A stretch of 64,000 nt of DNA from Novosphingobium sp. CECT 9465 (GTDB lineage Bacteria > Pseudomonadota > Alphaproteobacteria > Sphingomonadales > Sphingomonadaceae): contig NZ_CAKLBX010000001.1 of the NCBI RefSeq assembly GCF_920987055.1, positions 1,536,501-1,600,500 on the forward strand. The letters run 5' to 3'. Position numbers and translations under genes: made by a program. The notes beneath the pieces are model-generated. The model made no database searches and was not told the DNA's origin. It saw nothing but the letters and a program-made list of their open reading frames with translations. Positions 19,857 through 29,193 of this stretch are shown here, one piece after another (within the stretch, counting starts at the first letter, position 1; each line of letters opens with the position of its first letter).

Positions 19857-20240
19857 TTGAGCAATACCCAGGAAACTGCCCGCCGTGAGCAGGGCACGGA
19901 GTTCATGCCCAAGTTCGATGGAAATGGATTGCTGACTGCCGTGGCGATCGATCACCGCAACGGTGCGCTTTTGATGCTGGCGCACATGAATGCCGAGGCT
20001 TTCGCAAAGACACGTGAAACCGGGTTTGCGCACTTCCATTCCCGTTCGCGCGGCAAGCTGTGGATGAAAGGCGAAAGTTCCGGCCACGTCCTCAAGGTCA
20101 TCGAAATCCGCGTGGACTGCGATCAGGATGCGGTTGAACTGCGGGTCGAACCTGCTGGACCGGCATGCCACACCCTCGCCGCCACATGCTTCTATCGGCG
20201 CATCGCCGATGACGGAACGCTGGAACGGATCATCGATTGA
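19857..20240 (+). CDS. hisI: Phosphoribosyl-AMP cyclohydrolase
   Basis: Opens the purine ring of phosphoribosyl-AMP in histidine synthesis (third step). The sequence shows ALLMLAHMNAEAF, HFHSRSRGKLWMKGESSGH and the metal-site region VDCDQDAVELRVEPAGPACHTLAATCFYR. The TTG at 19857 with AAGGAAAGG upstream gives 127 residues and an N-terminal extension like that of relatives before PKFDGNG; ATG 19905 with GGAG close by is the alternative (111 residues). It stands apart from other his genes. The stop codon overlaps the putative MerR operator. Confidence 0.92.
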   Translation: MSNTQETARREQGTEFMPKFDGNGLLTAVAIDHRNGALLMLAHMNAEAFAKTRETGFAHFHSRSRGKLWMKGESSGHVLKVIEIRVDCDQDAVELRVEPAGPACHTLAATCFYRRIADDGTLERIID

Positions 20241-20252
20241 CGTTTACGTAAA
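20237..20252. promoter_or_regulatory. LiuR-like MerR operator candidate
   Basis: TTGACGTTTACGTAAA is an imperfect 16-bp palindrome (12 of 16 positions symmetric) with the core TTTACGTAAA. It is similar to sites known for LiuR-type MerR regulators of acyl-CoA and branched-chain amino acid catabolism. It lies 20 nt before the MerR gene start, a position suited to autoregulation of the merR-acyl-CoA dehydrogenase operon. It overlaps the hisI stop codon. Confidence 0.5.
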
Positions 20253-20271
20253 GGTTAGGTAATTTGAGGGA

Positions 20272-20736
20272 ATGTCACATGGCAATCCCGCAACGAATCG
20301 CGATCATACGGGGCATCTCGATCAACCCGATGTGCTCAAGCGTGACCAGTTCACCATTTCCGACCTTTCCGGCGAATTCGGCGTAACGGCGCGCGCCTTG
20401 CGTTTTTACGAGGACGAGGGGCTGATTTCGCCAACGCGGGTCGGGCTTTCCCGCCTCTATTCACGGCGGGATCGCGCGCGCCTTGCGTGGATCATGCGCG
20501 CCAAGAACGTCGGGTTCAGCCTGTCGGAAATCCGCGACATGATCGACCTTTACGACATGGACGATGGCCGTGCCGAGCAGCGTCGGGTCACCATCCTGAA
20601 GTGCCGTGAAAGGATCGAAAACCTTCGCCGTCAACAGGCGGACATTGCCGCAACTATCGATGAACTGACAAGTTTTGTCGAACTCGTCATCCAGAAAGAG
20701 CGGTCGGAAGGCCGCGAGCCAGACCCAAGCCGATAA
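20272..20736 (+). CDS. MerR-family regulator (LiuR-like)
   Basis: A 154-residue DNA-binding protein. The winged helix-turn-helix is at residues about 27-95 (FTISDLSGEFGVTARALRFYEDEGLISPTR, RLYSRRDRARLAWIMRAKNVGFSLSEI), followed by a long coiled-coil dimer helix (RVTILKCRERIENLRRQQADIAATIDELTSF). It lacks the C-terminal cysteines of metal-sensing MerRs. ATG 20272 has GAGGG directly upstream. The acyl-CoA dehydrogenase gene begins 12 nt after its stop, so they form an operon. The context and the operator upstream suggest control of fatty or branched-chain acyl-CoA breakdown, by inference. Confidence 0.88.
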   Translation: MSHGNPATNRDHTGHLDQPDVLKRDQFTISDLSGEFGVTARALRFYEDEGLISPTRVGLSRLYSRRDRARLAWIMRAKNVGFSLSEIRDMIDLYDMDDGRAEQRRVTILKCRERIENLRRQQADIAATIDELTSFVELVIQKERSEGREPDPSR

Positions 20737-20748
20737 GGGACAAGAGAG

Positions 20749-22551
20749 ATGCCCGTTTACAACGCCCCGACGCGCGACACGCGTTTCGTCATCAATGAAG
20801 TCTTGCAGCTTGCGTCCTATGGTCATCTGGCCGGATTCGAGAATGCAACGCAGGAAATGACCGACACCATCGTGGAAGAAGCCGGGCGCTTCGTTTCCGA
20901 AGTGGTCGCGCCGCTCAACCTGTCGGGCGACAAGGAAGGGTGCACCCGCCATCCCGATGGCAGCGTCACCACACCGGCCGGTTTCAAGGAAGCCTACCGC
21001 CAGTATGTCGATGGTGGCTGGGGTACATTGTCCGCGCCAGAGGCGTTTGGCGGGCAGGGCCTGCCGCATGTGCTGGGCTTCACGATGGAAAGCTATCTCG
21101 CTTCGGCCAACCAGGCATTCGCGATGTACCCCGGCCTTGCCAACGGCGCAATTTCGGCAATCCGGGAAAAGGGTTCTCCCGAACAGCAGGCGATGTACCT
21201 GCCCAAGATGGTCAGCGGCGAATGGCTGGGCACCATGAATCTGACCGAGCCGCACTGTGGCACCGATCTTGGCATGATCCGCACCCGCGCCGTGCCAGCC
21301 GCCGATGGGTCCTATGCGATCACCGGCACCAAGATATTCATTTCGGCAGGTGATCATGACCTGACCGAGAACATCATCCACCTCGTGCTTGCCAAAACGC
21401 CGGGCGCGCCGGAATCGAGCAAGGGCATTTCGCTGTTCATCGTGCCCAAGTTCATCGTCGGCGCCGATGGTTCGCTGGGTGAAAGGAATGCGGTGTCGGT
21501 TGGTTCCATCGAGGAAAAGATGGGCATCCACGGCAATGCCACCTGCGTGATGAATTATGACGGTGCCAAAGGCTGGATGGTCGGCGAGGAGAACAAGGGT
21601 CTGGCCGCGATGTTCATCATGATGAACGCGGCCCGCCTTGGCGTGGGCATGCAAGGACTGGCGCAGGCCGATGTCGCTTACCAGAACGGGCTCGCCTATG
21701 CGCTGGATCGCCGTCAGGGCCGCGCCTTGACCGGGCCTGCCGAGCCGCAGGAGCGCGCCGACCCGATCATCGTGCACCCGGACGTGCGCCGTATGCTGAT
21801 GGATGCCAAGACCTTCATCGAGGGCATGCGCGCATTGTGCCTGTGGGGCGCCTTGCAGGTGGACCTGACGCACAAGGCCGCAACCGAGGCGGAACGCCAG
21901 GAAGCCGATGACCTGATCAGCCTGCTGACCCCTGTGATCAAGGGTTATGGCACCGATATGGGTTACAAGGTTGCCACGAACATGCAGCAGATCTGGGGTG
22001 GCCACGGCTATATTGCCGAAAACGGCATGGACCAGTTCGTGCGCGATGCCCGCATCGCGATGATCTATGAAGGTGCCAACGGCGTCCAGGCGATGGACCT
22101 TGCCGGGCGCAAGCTGGCGCTTAATGGCGGCCGGGCGGTGCAGCGCTTCTTTGCACTGGTGGATGGCGAATGTGCGCAGCCATCTGATGATGAAACCGTG
22201 ACGCTGGTGGCCGGACGCTTGTCAAAGGCGGTGGGCGAAATGAAGGCGGCGACCATGTGGTTCATGCAGAATGCGCCTGCCAATCCCAACAATCTTGGGG
22301 TGGGGGCCTATGCCTACATGACCCTTACCGGCATCGTCTCGCTTGGCCTGATGTGGTTGCGTATGGCGAAAGTCGCGAGTGCGGCAATTGCCGCCGAAGC
22401 CGGCGACACGCCATTTTATGAAGCCAAGCTGGCTTGTGCGCGCCACTGGGCGACGCGCTATACCACCGAGGCCGGAGCGCTGCGTCGCGAGGTCGAGGCT
22501 GGCAGCGAGACGATCATGGCGCTGACACCGGAACAACTCGCGATTGCATGA
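20749..22551 (+). CDS. Acyl-CoA dehydrogenase (DmdC/large FadE-like)
   Basis: An FAD enzyme that introduces the alpha-beta double bond in acyl-CoAs. The 600-residue length, longer than the usual 380-400, places it with the DmdC-like large dehydrogenases that carry a C-terminal extension. Motifs: MNLTEPHCGTDLG (FAD/substrate loop), GTKIFISAGDHDLTENIIHLVLA, ATNMQQIWGGHGYI, and IAMIYEGANGVQAMDL, where the Glu is the probable catalytic base. The start ATG 20749 has AAGAGAG upstream. It is cotranscribed with the MerR regulator. Substrate could be a medium-chain or methylthio-acyl-CoA; sequence alone does not decide. Confidence 0.92.
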   Translation: MPVYNAPTRDTRFVINEVLQLASYGHLAGFENATQEMTDTIVEEAGRFVSEVVAPLNLSGDKEGCTRHPDGSVTTPAGFKEAYRQYVDGGWGTLSAPEAFGGQGLPHVLGFTMESYLASANQAFAMYPGLANGAISAIREKGSPEQQAMYLPKMVSGEWLGTMNLTEPHCGTDLGMIRTRAVPAADGSYAITGTKIFISAGDHDLTENIIHLVLAKTPGAPESSKGISLFIVPKFIVGADGSLGERNAVSVGSIEEKMGIHGNATCVMNYDGAKGWMVGEENKGLAAMFIMMNAARLGVGMQGLAQADVAYQNGLAYALDRRQGRALTGPAEPQERADPIIVHPDVRRMLMDAKTFIEGMRALCLWGALQVDLTHKAATEAERQEADDLISLLTPVIKGYGTDMGYKVATNMQQIWGGHGYIAENGMDQFVRDARIAMIYEGANGVQAMDLAGRKLALNGGRAVQRFFALVDGECAQPSDDETVTLVAGRLSKAVGEMKAATMWFMQNAPANPNNLGVGAYAYMTLTGIVSLGLMWLRMAKVASAAIAAEAGDTPFYEAKLACARHWATRYTTEAGALRREVEAGSETIMALTPEQLAIA

Positions 22552-22586
22552 TGCAGGAATGCCGGGGGAGGGCCGCTTCCCCGGCG

Positions 22587-23300
22587 TCACCCGACAACTT
22601 CGTCCAGCAATCCAAGAAGCGCCGCCCAGCTTTGCCGGTCGGCGCTTTCGTCAAAACCGATGGCGGGCATACCGCGTGAATCGCTTTCCGGGTCAGTGAA
22701 CCCGTGCTTCACGCCGCTATAGGCATGGAAGTGCCAGTTTGCTCCCGCTGCGTCCATTTCCTCCCAGAAGGCCATGACCTGCGTTCGCGGGACCAGCGGG
22801 TCGGCATCTCCGTGACACACCAGAATACGGGTTCTGACCGCTCCATTTTGCGCCGGTGCCTGAGTGTCGAGCAGGCCGTGGAAGCTGGCGGCAAGCACCA
22901 GATCGGCGCCATCACGCGCCAGTTCGAGCGCAGCCTGCCCGCCCATGCAATAGCCGACGACTGCGACCGGCAGGCCGTGGGCTTGCGGAAGGCCGGTCAG
23001 CGCCGCAAGGCCTGCGCGCAAACGCTGGCGATAACCGCCAACGGTCGATCGCAATGGTCCCGCCAGTTCCAGCGCATGGTCGAAATCGCGGACTTGCACA
23101 CCATAGAAGTCTGCGATCATTACCAGATATCCTTCCTGCGCCAGCATATGCGCGCGGCGGATCATCGGCGAATTGCAGTTGGCAATGGTCGGCAGGATCA
23201 GGATTGCCGCACGAGGAGCCACTGCCGGCTTCGCGAGGAAGCCGGTGAGAGCCACGTCGCCATCGGCATAATCGACTTGTTCGATGGGCATCGCGCTCAC
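22587..23300 (-). CDS. Dienelactone hydrolase family protein
   Basis: A 237-residue alpha/beta hydrolase. The nucleophile elbow is [12 protein letters not shown] with Cys118 as nucleophile, the usual residue of dienelactone hydrolases. The acid is the Asp in [10 protein letters not shown] and the base the His in [12 protein letters not shown]. It starts with GTG 23300, overlapping the cysK stop as GTGA; an ATG three codons on is possible. It is the last gene of an MFS-cysK-hydrolase run on the minus strand. Real substrate unknown; family members hydrolyse lactones or esters. Confidence 0.9.
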   Translation of the reverse strand: MSAMPIEQVDYADGDVALTGFLAKPAVAPRAAILILPTIANCNSPMIRRAHMLAQEGYLVMIADFYGVQVRDFDHALELAGPLRSTVGGYRQRLRAGLAALTGLPQAHGLPVAVVGYCMGGQAALELARDGADLVLAASFHGLLDTQAPAQNGAVRTRILVCHGDADPLVPRTQVMAFWEEMDAAGANWHFHAYSGVKHGFTDPESDSRGMPAIGFDESADRQSWAALLGLLDEVVG

Positions 23301-24214
23301 TCCGGCAGGAAGTCCGGCACTGAAAGGTAGCGCTCGCCCGTATCGTAATTGAAGCCCAGAACCCTGCTTCCTGCGGGCAGGTCAGGCAGCTTCTGCGCAA
23401 TCGCGGCCAGGGTGGCGCCCGAAGATATGCCAACGAGCATTCCTTCTTTCGATGCGCAAAGGCGCGCCATTTCCTTGGCATCGGCCGGATCGACCTGAAT
23501 CGCGCCGTCGATGGACTGGGTGTGCAGGTTGCCAGGAATGAAGCCCGCGCCGATGCCCTGAATGGGGTGCGGGGCAGGCTGGCCGCCGGAGATGACCGGG
23601 GAAAGCGTCGGTTCCACCGCATAGGCCTTCAACTTGGGCCAATGCCGCTTCAGTTCTTCAGCACAGCCTGTCAGGTGGCCACCCGTGCCGACGCCGGTAA
23701 TCAGCACGTCGATCGGGTCGCTGGCGAAGTCGCCGAGGATTTCCTGTGCTGTGGTCCGCACGTGGACGGCCACGTTGGCCGGGTTATCGAACTGCTGGGG
23801 CATCCATGCGCCTTCGGTCTGCTCCACGAGTTCCTTCGCGCGTTCGATGGCGCCCTTCATCCCCTTTTCACGGGGGGTAAGATCGAATGTGGCGCCATAT
23901 GCGAGCATCAGGCGACGGCGCTCAAGCGACATCGATTCCGGCATGACCAGCACGAGCCTGTAGCCCTTGACCGCTGCCACCATGGCAAGGCCGATGCCGG
24001 TGTTGCCCGATGTGGGTTCGATGATCGTGCCGCCCGGTTGCAGGCTGCCGTCAGCTTCGGCGGCCTCGATCATGGCAAGACCGATCCTGTCCTTGATCGA
24101 GCCGCCGGGATTGGCACGCTCGCTCTTCACCCATACCTCGTGGTCGGGAAACAGGCGGGACAGGCGAACGTGCGGGGTGTTGCCAATAGTGGCGAGGATG
24201 GAATCCGCTTTCAT
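23297..24214 (-). CDS. cysK: Cysteine synthase A (O-acetylserine sulfhydrylase)
   Basis: PLP enzyme that makes cysteine from O-acetylserine and sulfide. In the 305-residue protein Lys41 in [11 protein letters not shown] binds [13 protein letters not shown] is the substrate loop and [10 protein letters not shown] the phosphate loop; [11 protein letters not shown] is the C-terminal PLP-contacting segment. ATG 24214 is chosen because AAGGAG lies 9 nt upstream and the protein then starts at the normal N-terminus. It lies between an MFS gene (34 nt upstream) and the dienelactone hydrolase gene (overlapping). Confidence 0.95.
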   Translation of the reverse strand: MKADSILATIGNTPHVRLSRLFPDHEVWVKSERANPGGSIKDRIGLAMIEAAEADGSLQPGGTIIEPTSGNTGIGLAMVAAVKGYRLVLVMPESMSLERRRLMLAYGATFDLTPREKGMKGAIERAKELVEQTEGAWMPQQFDNPANVAVHVRTTAQEILGDFASDPIDVLITGVGTGGHLTGCAEELKRHWPKLKAYAVEPTLSPVISGGQPAPHPIQGIGAGFIPGNLHTQSIDGAIQVDPADAKEMARLCASKEGMLVGISSGATLAAIAQKLPDLPAGSRVLGFNYDTGERYLSVPDFLPE

Positions 24215-24248
24215 TTCGCTTGGCTCCTTCAGGTGAACGGGGGTGAAC

Positions 24249-25574
24249 CTAGGATGATCTGTATCGCGCTGCAAAGGTTCGCGCGTTTTTCAGTTCCGGG
24301 AAAAACACGAACCAGATGGCGGTTACCGCAATTGCCCCGACGCCGCCCACGATGACAGCGCCCACCGCGCCGAGCAAGGCCGCTGCAACCCCCGATTGCA
24401 TCTCGCCCAGTTCGTTGGAGGCCGAGATGGCAAGGCCTGAGATAGATGAGACCCGCCCGCGAACGCCATCTGGGGTGTGAAGCTGCACCAGTGTCGAACG
24501 AATGAATACCGAAACCATGTCGCCTGCGCCAATGCCTGCCAGCATCAAAAGCGAAAGGTAGTAATTGGTGGAAAGGCCGAAGCCGATGGTGAACACGCCG
24601 AAAACTGCCACGCCGAGCAGCATCTTGTTGCCGACGTTGCTGGTGATCGGCCGTCGTGAAAGGATGAAAGCGACCAGCGCGGCGCCTGCTCCCGGCATGG
24701 CGCGCATGATGCCCAGCCCGTCGGCCCCCACCGGTTGCCCGTTCACCATCAGGATATCGCGCGCGAACACCGGCAGCAGCGCTGTCGCGCCGCCGAGCAG
24801 CACGGCAAACAGGTCGAGCGTGACGCAGCCGAGCAGGAAACGATCGTTCCATACGAACGACAGTCCTTCGCGAATCTGGCGCACAGGGTGCGTGTCGCGA
24901 TTTCCCGGTGGCGGCGGGATGCGGCGAATGCCGAAAACGGCTGTTGCCGACAAAGTGAGCAGCACTGTCGACGTCCAGTAGGGCAGGGACGGGTGACCGG
25001 AAAACAGGAGGCCGGCAATTGCCGGTCCCCCGACCGAACCGATCTGCCACGCCATCGAATTGATGGCGATGGCCTTTGGCATCAATTCGGCCGGCACGAT
25101 GTTCGGCGCAATCGATGACAAGGCCGGCCCGATGAATACACGGGCGGTGCCATGCAGCGCAGCCAGCCCGAACAGCAGCGGAAGCGTAAGCATCCCCGAT
25201 TGCGTCGCTATGGCGAGCGCAAGCGCAATCATCATATCAAGGCACAAGGCAAGCCCGGCCACCATGCGCCGGTCAAACCTGTCGGCGACAACACCGGCAA
25301 CCGGGGTCAGCAGGAAAAGCGGCAGGAACTGCGCAAGGCCGAGCAGGCCCAGCTGGAATGCCGCTCCGGCTATCGACATGCCATAATCGCTGCGCGCCAG
25401 ATCATAGAGCTGATAGCCCAGAATCACGACCATCCCGGAGGTCGCGACCACCGAGAAAAGCCGGGCAATCCAGAAGCGCCGGTAATCAGGGATGGCGAGG
25501 GGCGTCGTCGGGATCAATTTGACGTTGGGGGCGGTGTCGGTCACGCCCGGTGCAATGCCAGCCTTGCACTGCAT
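24249..25574 (-). CDS. MFS transporter (EntS/MFS_3-like)
   Basis: A 441-residue 12-helix membrane exporter. It shows [22 protein letters not shown] in helix 1, [12 protein letters not shown] as the loop 2-3 MFS motif, and [37 protein letters not shown] in the second half, typical of the EntS/MFS_3 group. The ATG at 25574 is preferred to a TTG six bases upstream. It is the first gene of a run with cysK and a hydrolase. Substrate unknown; related carriers export siderophores or drugs. Confidence 0.87.
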   Translation of the reverse strand: MQCKAGIAPGVTDTAPNVKLIPTTPLAIPDYRRFWIARLFSVVATSGMVVILGYQLYDLARSDYGMSIAGAAFQLGLLGLAQFLPLFLLTPVAGVVADRFDRRMVAGLALCLDMMIALALAIATQSGMLTLPLLFGLAALHGTARVFIGPALSSIAPNIVPAELMPKAIAINSMAWQIGSVGGPAIAGLLFSGHPSLPYWTSTVLLTLSATAVFGIRRIPPPPGNRDTHPVRQIREGLSFVWNDRFLLGCVTLDLFAVLLGGATALLPVFARDILMVNGQPVGADGLGIMRAMPGAGAALVAFILSRRPITSNVGNKMLLGVAVFGVFTIGFGLSTNYYLSLLMLAGIGAGDMVSVFIRSTLVQLHTPDGVRGRVSSISGLAISASNELGEMQSGVAAALLGAVGAVIVGGVGAIAVTAIWFVFFPELKNARTFAARYRSS

Positions 25575-25625
25575 TGCCAAGAAAGCAAAAGTTGCCTGTG
25601 GTGGTGGCTAACTGCCAACCGGCGA

Positions 25626-25973
25626 TCAGTGGTCCTGGCGGTCCTGGCGAGCCTTCAGGTTCGGTTGCAGGGCCTTGATCAGTTTGGCGAAATCATCCAG
25701 CCGCACGATGCGTTCAAACTGGAATCCAGCCCTGTCGCCATCGATCCAGACCAGAAAGGCCTCTATCCGGCCAATGTGGGGCAGGCGGATCGTCACGCGC
25801 TCACCCCGCGTCAGGCCCTCGATTCCCGTGGCCATGAAACCCGTGGTCGAAACATTGGCGAGTTGCAGCATGATATCGCCCCGCGCCCGGTGCTCGCCGA
25901 TAATGGGCAAGTTCACCGGGTGGCGAGTCGAACGGCGCAAGTCGGTCACTGAAAGCTGGGCTCCGCCGCGCAT
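25626..25973 (-). CDS. PilZ-domain protein
   Basis: A single-domain 115-residue protein of the PilZ family, which binds cyclic di-GMP. The RxxxR part is present as DLRRSTRHPV; the second motif, usually D/NxSxxG, reads LANVSTTGF with Asn. The rest (ERVTIRLPHIGRIEAFLVWIDGDRAGFQFER) is the six-strand barrel. ATG 25973 is chosen because AAGGAGGA lies 4-5 nt upstream. It stands alone between the MFS and tyrS genes. A role in c-di-GMP-dependent surface behaviour is inferred. Confidence 0.85.
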   Translation of the reverse strand: MRGGAQLSVTDLRRSTRHPVNLPIIGEHRARGDIMLQLANVSTTGFMATGIEGLTRGERVTIRLPHIGRIEAFLVWIDGDRAGFQFERIVRLDDFAKLIKALQPNLKARQDRQDH

Positions 25974-26112
25974 CGTTCCTCCTTGGCGTCCGGTGTGGAA
26001 GCCGTGGTATAGGTCCAAATTGGTGAATAATTGGTAAATTTCCGGCAATTACCTGCCGGAGGCGGCAAGCCCTTGCCGTTAGGACGCGGTTAGTATTGCC
26101 GAAACCTTGCTG

Positions 26113-27342
26113 TCAGGTCCGGCGCAGGATGCCGTGCTTCTTCTTGCCTGAAGAAACGCGGATTTCAGCGGTTTTCAGCACGATCCGATAGGCTTCGTCG
26201 GTCACCGAAACACCATCGACGCGCGCGCCTCCACCGGCGACAAGGCGCTTGGCCTCGCCCCGGCTCGCCGCAAAACCAAGGCCGACCAGCGCATCGACAA
26301 GGCCGATGCCATCTTCAGCGACTTCCAACGTCGGCAGGTCCTGACCAAGTCCTCCGCCTGCAAATGTCGCCGCCGCTGTTGCCTCGGCCGCCTTGGCCGC
26401 TTCTTCGCCCCGGACCAGCCGGGTCACTTCATTGGCCAGCACAATCTTGGCGCTGTTGATCTCGCTGCCTTCCAGCGCTTCGAGTCGCGCGATTTCTTCG
26501 AGCGGCAAGTCGGTGAACAGGCGCAGGAACTTGCCGACATCGCGGTCATCGGTATTGCGCCAGTACTGCCAGAAATCCCACGCAGGCAACGCATCTTCAT
26601 TGAGCCACACCGCACCGGCTGCGGTCTTGCCCATCTTCTTGCCGTCAGCCGTGGTCAGCAGCGGGGTCGTCAGCCCGAACACTTCGCGGCCATCCTTGCG
26701 CCGCGTCAGTTCGATGCCGTTGATGATGTTGCCCCATTGATCCGATCCGCCCATCTGCAGCCGCACGTCCATCGCCTTGTTCAGGTGGCGAAAGTCGTAA
26801 CCCTGCAAAATCATGTAGTTGAATTCGAGGAAGGTCATCGGCTGTTCGCGGTCGAGCCGCAGCTTGACCGAATCGAACGTCAGCATGCGGTTGACGGTGA
26901 AATGCGTGCCCACTTCCTGCAACAGTTCGATGTAGCCAAGCTTGCCCAGCCAATCGTGATTGTTGACCATCACGGCATCGGTCGGCCCATCACCGAAATT
27001 CAGCAGGCGCGAGAATACCTGCCGGATCGACGTGATGTTGTCTTCAATCGTCTGATCGGACAGCATCTTGCGGCTTTCATCGCGCCCGGTCGGGTCGCCG
27101 ATCCGCGTGGTCCCGCCGCCCATCAGCACGACCGGCTTGTGGCCGGCCTGCTGCAAGCGCCGCAGCATCATGATCTGCACCAGGCTGCCGATATGCAGCG
27201 ATGGCGCGGTAGCGTCGAACCCGATATAGCCCGGCACCACGCCCTCGCTGGCCAGCTTGTCCAGCCCTTCGGCGTCGGTAAGCTGGTGGATATAGCCGCG
27301 CTCGTCGAGCAGGCGGAGGAGGGTGGACTGGTACTGGGTCAT
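26113..27342 (-). CDS. tyrS: Tyrosyl-tRNA synthetase
   Basis: Class I synthetase charging tRNA-Tyr. The 409-residue protein shows the HIGH motif as PSLHIGSL, the tyrosine-site GYDFRHLNK and GGSDQWGNI, and KMSKS as [14 protein letters not shown]. An S4 RNA-binding domain closes the protein ([29 protein letters not shown]). The ATG at 27342 has AAAGG upstream; in-frame sequence before it is not conserved. It is divergent from the DOMON-like gene, 47 nt apart. Confidence 0.97.
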   Translation of the reverse strand: MTQYQSTLLRLLDERGYIHQLTDAEGLDKLASEGVVPGYIGFDATAPSLHIGSLVQIMMLRRLQQAGHKPVVLMGGGTTRIGDPTGRDESRKMLSDQTIEDNITSIRQVFSRLLNFGDGPTDAVMVNNHDWLGKLGYIELLQEVGTHFTVNRMLTFDSVKLRLDREQPMTFLEFNYMILQGYDFRHLNKAMDVRLQMGGSDQWGNIINGIELTRRKDGREVFGLTTPLLTTADGKKMGKTAAGAVWLNEDALPAWDFWQYWRNTDDRDVGKFLRLFTDLPLEEIARLEALEGSEINSAKIVLANEVTRLVRGEEAAKAAEATAAATFAGGGLGQDLPTLEVAEDGIGLVDALVGLGFAASRGEAKRLVAGGGARVDGVSVTDEAYRIVLKTAEIRVSSGKKKHGILRRT

Positions 27343-27389
27343 CGGTGCCTTCTTTCCTGTGGCGGCGCGCCTAGCACGGAGAACAGCGC

Positions 27390-27932
27390 TTGGAAACGCA
27401 TGAGCTTGTCCCCCATCCCGATCATCCACCGCTGGGCGTAACCGGCGTGACCGCGCGCATCCTGTCGCTGGACCAGCGCTGGCTGACCTTGCGCTGGCGG
27501 GTGGAGGGGGCCGCGCAACTCGTCGTGCCGCCTTTCACCGGCAAGCGCCGCAGGGACGGGTTGTGGCAGACAACGTGCTTCGAACTGTTCGTGAAACCAG
27601 ACGGCGGCGAGAGCTATGCCGAGTTCAACCTTTCCCCGTCGCAAGGCTGGGCTGCTTATGATTTCAGTGCTTACCGTGAAGGCATGGCGGAACGTCCGGT
27701 CCCGCGCGATCCGGTATGTACGCCGCGCCGGGGGCAATCGGTGCTGATCTTCGACGCGGCCATTCCCACGCCTGCGCTGCCGCCGCTGCCGAGTGCTTAC
27801 GGCCTGACTGCGGTGATCGAGGAGGAGGGTGGGCGCAAGTCCTTCTGGGCCATCGCCCACCGGCCCGACCGCCCCGATTTCCACAGCGAGGCTTGCTTCG
27901 CCGCGCGGCTTGCGGCACCGACGACGCCATGA
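27390..27932 (+). CDS. DOMON-like domain protein
   Basis: A 180-residue protein with [44 protein letters not shown], which matches the DOMON-like proteins found beside namZ-type genes in alphaproteobacteria. There is no signal peptide, so it is probably cytoplasmic. Its stop overlaps the next gene as ATGA, so the two are coupled. The DOMON fold binds sugars or haem in other proteins; here the ligand is unknown. Confidence 0.82.
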   Translation: METHELVPHPDHPPLGVTGVTARILSLDQRWLTLRWRVEGAAQLVVPPFTGKRRRDGLWQTTCFELFVKPDGGESYAEFNLSPSQGWAAYDFSAYREGMAERPVPRDPVCTPRRGQSVLIFDAAIPTPALPPLPSAYGLTAVIEEEGGRKSFWAIAHRPDRPDFHSEACFAARLAAPTTP

Positions 27933-29131
27933 AATTCGGTATCGACCGGCTGCTGGCCGACCCCACCCTGCGCGCGCCACTGGAAGGCAAGCGCGTCGCC
28001 CTCGTCGCGCATCCCGCCTCGGTTACGGAAGGGCTGGTCCATTCGCTCGATGCGCTGGCGGCGTGCCCTGGAATCAGGCTGTCGTCTGCCTTCGGCCCGC
28101 AACACGGGCTGAAGGGCGACAAGCAGGACAACATGGTCGAGACGGCGGATGAAGTCGATCCGGTCTACGGAATCCCGGTGTTCAGCCTTTACGGAGAGGT
28201 GCGCCGCCCCACCGGCCAGATGATGAGCACGGCGGATGTGTTTCTGTTCGACCTTCAGGACCTCGGTTGCCGCATCTACACCTTCGTCACCACGCTGCTC
28301 TATCTGCTTGAGGCGGCGAGCGGCACGGGCAAGGCGGTGTGGGTGCTCGACCGGCCCAATCCGGCGGGCCGCCCGGTAGAGGGGACCACGCTCCTGCCGG
28401 GTTGGGAAAGCTTCGTCGGCGCAGGGCCGATGCCGATGCGCCACGGCATGACGCTGGGCGAAATGGGGCGCTGGTTCATCCGGCATTTCAATCTCGATGT
28501 CGATTACCGGGTGATCGCCATGGAAGGCTGGCAGCCTGAGCAGGCACCCGGTTTTGGCTGGCCGCCAAGCCGCATCTGGATCAATCCTTCGCCCAACGCC
28601 GCCAGCCTCAACATGGCCCGCGCCTATGCCGGAACGGTGATGATCGAGGGGGCGACCGTGTCCGAGGGCCGTGGCACCACGCGTCCGCTGGAAGTGCTGT
28701 TCGGCGCACCCGATCTGGATGCCAAAGCGGTGCTTGCCGAAATGCGGAGCTTCGCGCCGCAGTGGATGGAAGGCTGCGCCATCCGCGAATGCTGGTTCGA
28801 ACCGACTTTCCACAAACACGCAAAAACGCTGTGCAACGGACTGATGATTCACGCCGAAGGCGCATTCTACGATCACCACGCGTTCAGCCCGTGGCGCCTG
28901 CAGGCCCTCGCATTCAAGGCGATCCGCAGGCTCTACCCCGATTACCCGCTGTGGCGCGATTTTCCCTATGAGTACGTGTTCGACAAACTTGCGATCGACG
29001 TGATCAACGGCGGCCCGGCGTTGCGCGAATGGGTGGACGACGCGGGGAGCGTTGCGGGCGATCTGGACGCGGTAGCCGGGCCGGATGAGGCGGCATGGGT
29101 GGAAGAACGCAGGCGCTTCCTGCTTTATTGA
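27929..29131 (+). CDS. namZ: Exo-beta-N-acetylmuramidase NamZ-type (DUF1343)
   Basis: A 400-residue DUF1343/GH171 protein; NamZ releases N-acetylmuramic acid from the non-reducing end of peptidoglycan fragments. Motifs: AFGPQHGLKGDKQDNM, LFDLQDLGCRIYTFVTTLLYLLEAA, VLDRPNPAGRPVEG, NMARAYAGTVMIEGATVSEGRGTTRPLE, and CWFEPTFHKHAKTLCNGL. No signal peptide is visible on this start, so it may act on imported muropeptides in the cytoplasm; experimentally known NamZ is exported in some species. The ATG at 27929 overlaps the DOMON-like stop. Confidence 0.9.
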   Translation: MKFGIDRLLADPTLRAPLEGKRVALVAHPASVTEGLVHSLDALAACPGIRLSSAFGPQHGLKGDKQDNMVETADEVDPVYGIPVFSLYGEVRRPTGQMMSTADVFLFDLQDLGCRIYTFVTTLLYLLEAASGTGKAVWVLDRPNPAGRPVEGTTLLPGWESFVGAGPMPMRHGMTLGEMGRWFIRHFNLDVDYRVIAMEGWQPEQAPGFGWPPSRIWINPSPNAASLNMARAYAGTVMIEGATVSEGRGTTRPLEVLFGAPDLDAKAVLAEMRSFAPQWMEGCAIRECWFEPTFHKHAKTLCNGLMIHAEGAFYDHHAFSPWRLQALAFKAIRRLYPDYPLWRDFPYEYVFDKLAIDVINGGPALREWVDDAGSVAGDLDAVAGPDEAAWVEERRRFLLY

Positions 29132-29193
29132 TTTTCGTTCAGGTCGAGCGGAGGTTTGCATGACAATGTGATGCCCCGCTTCGGGGAGGAACT

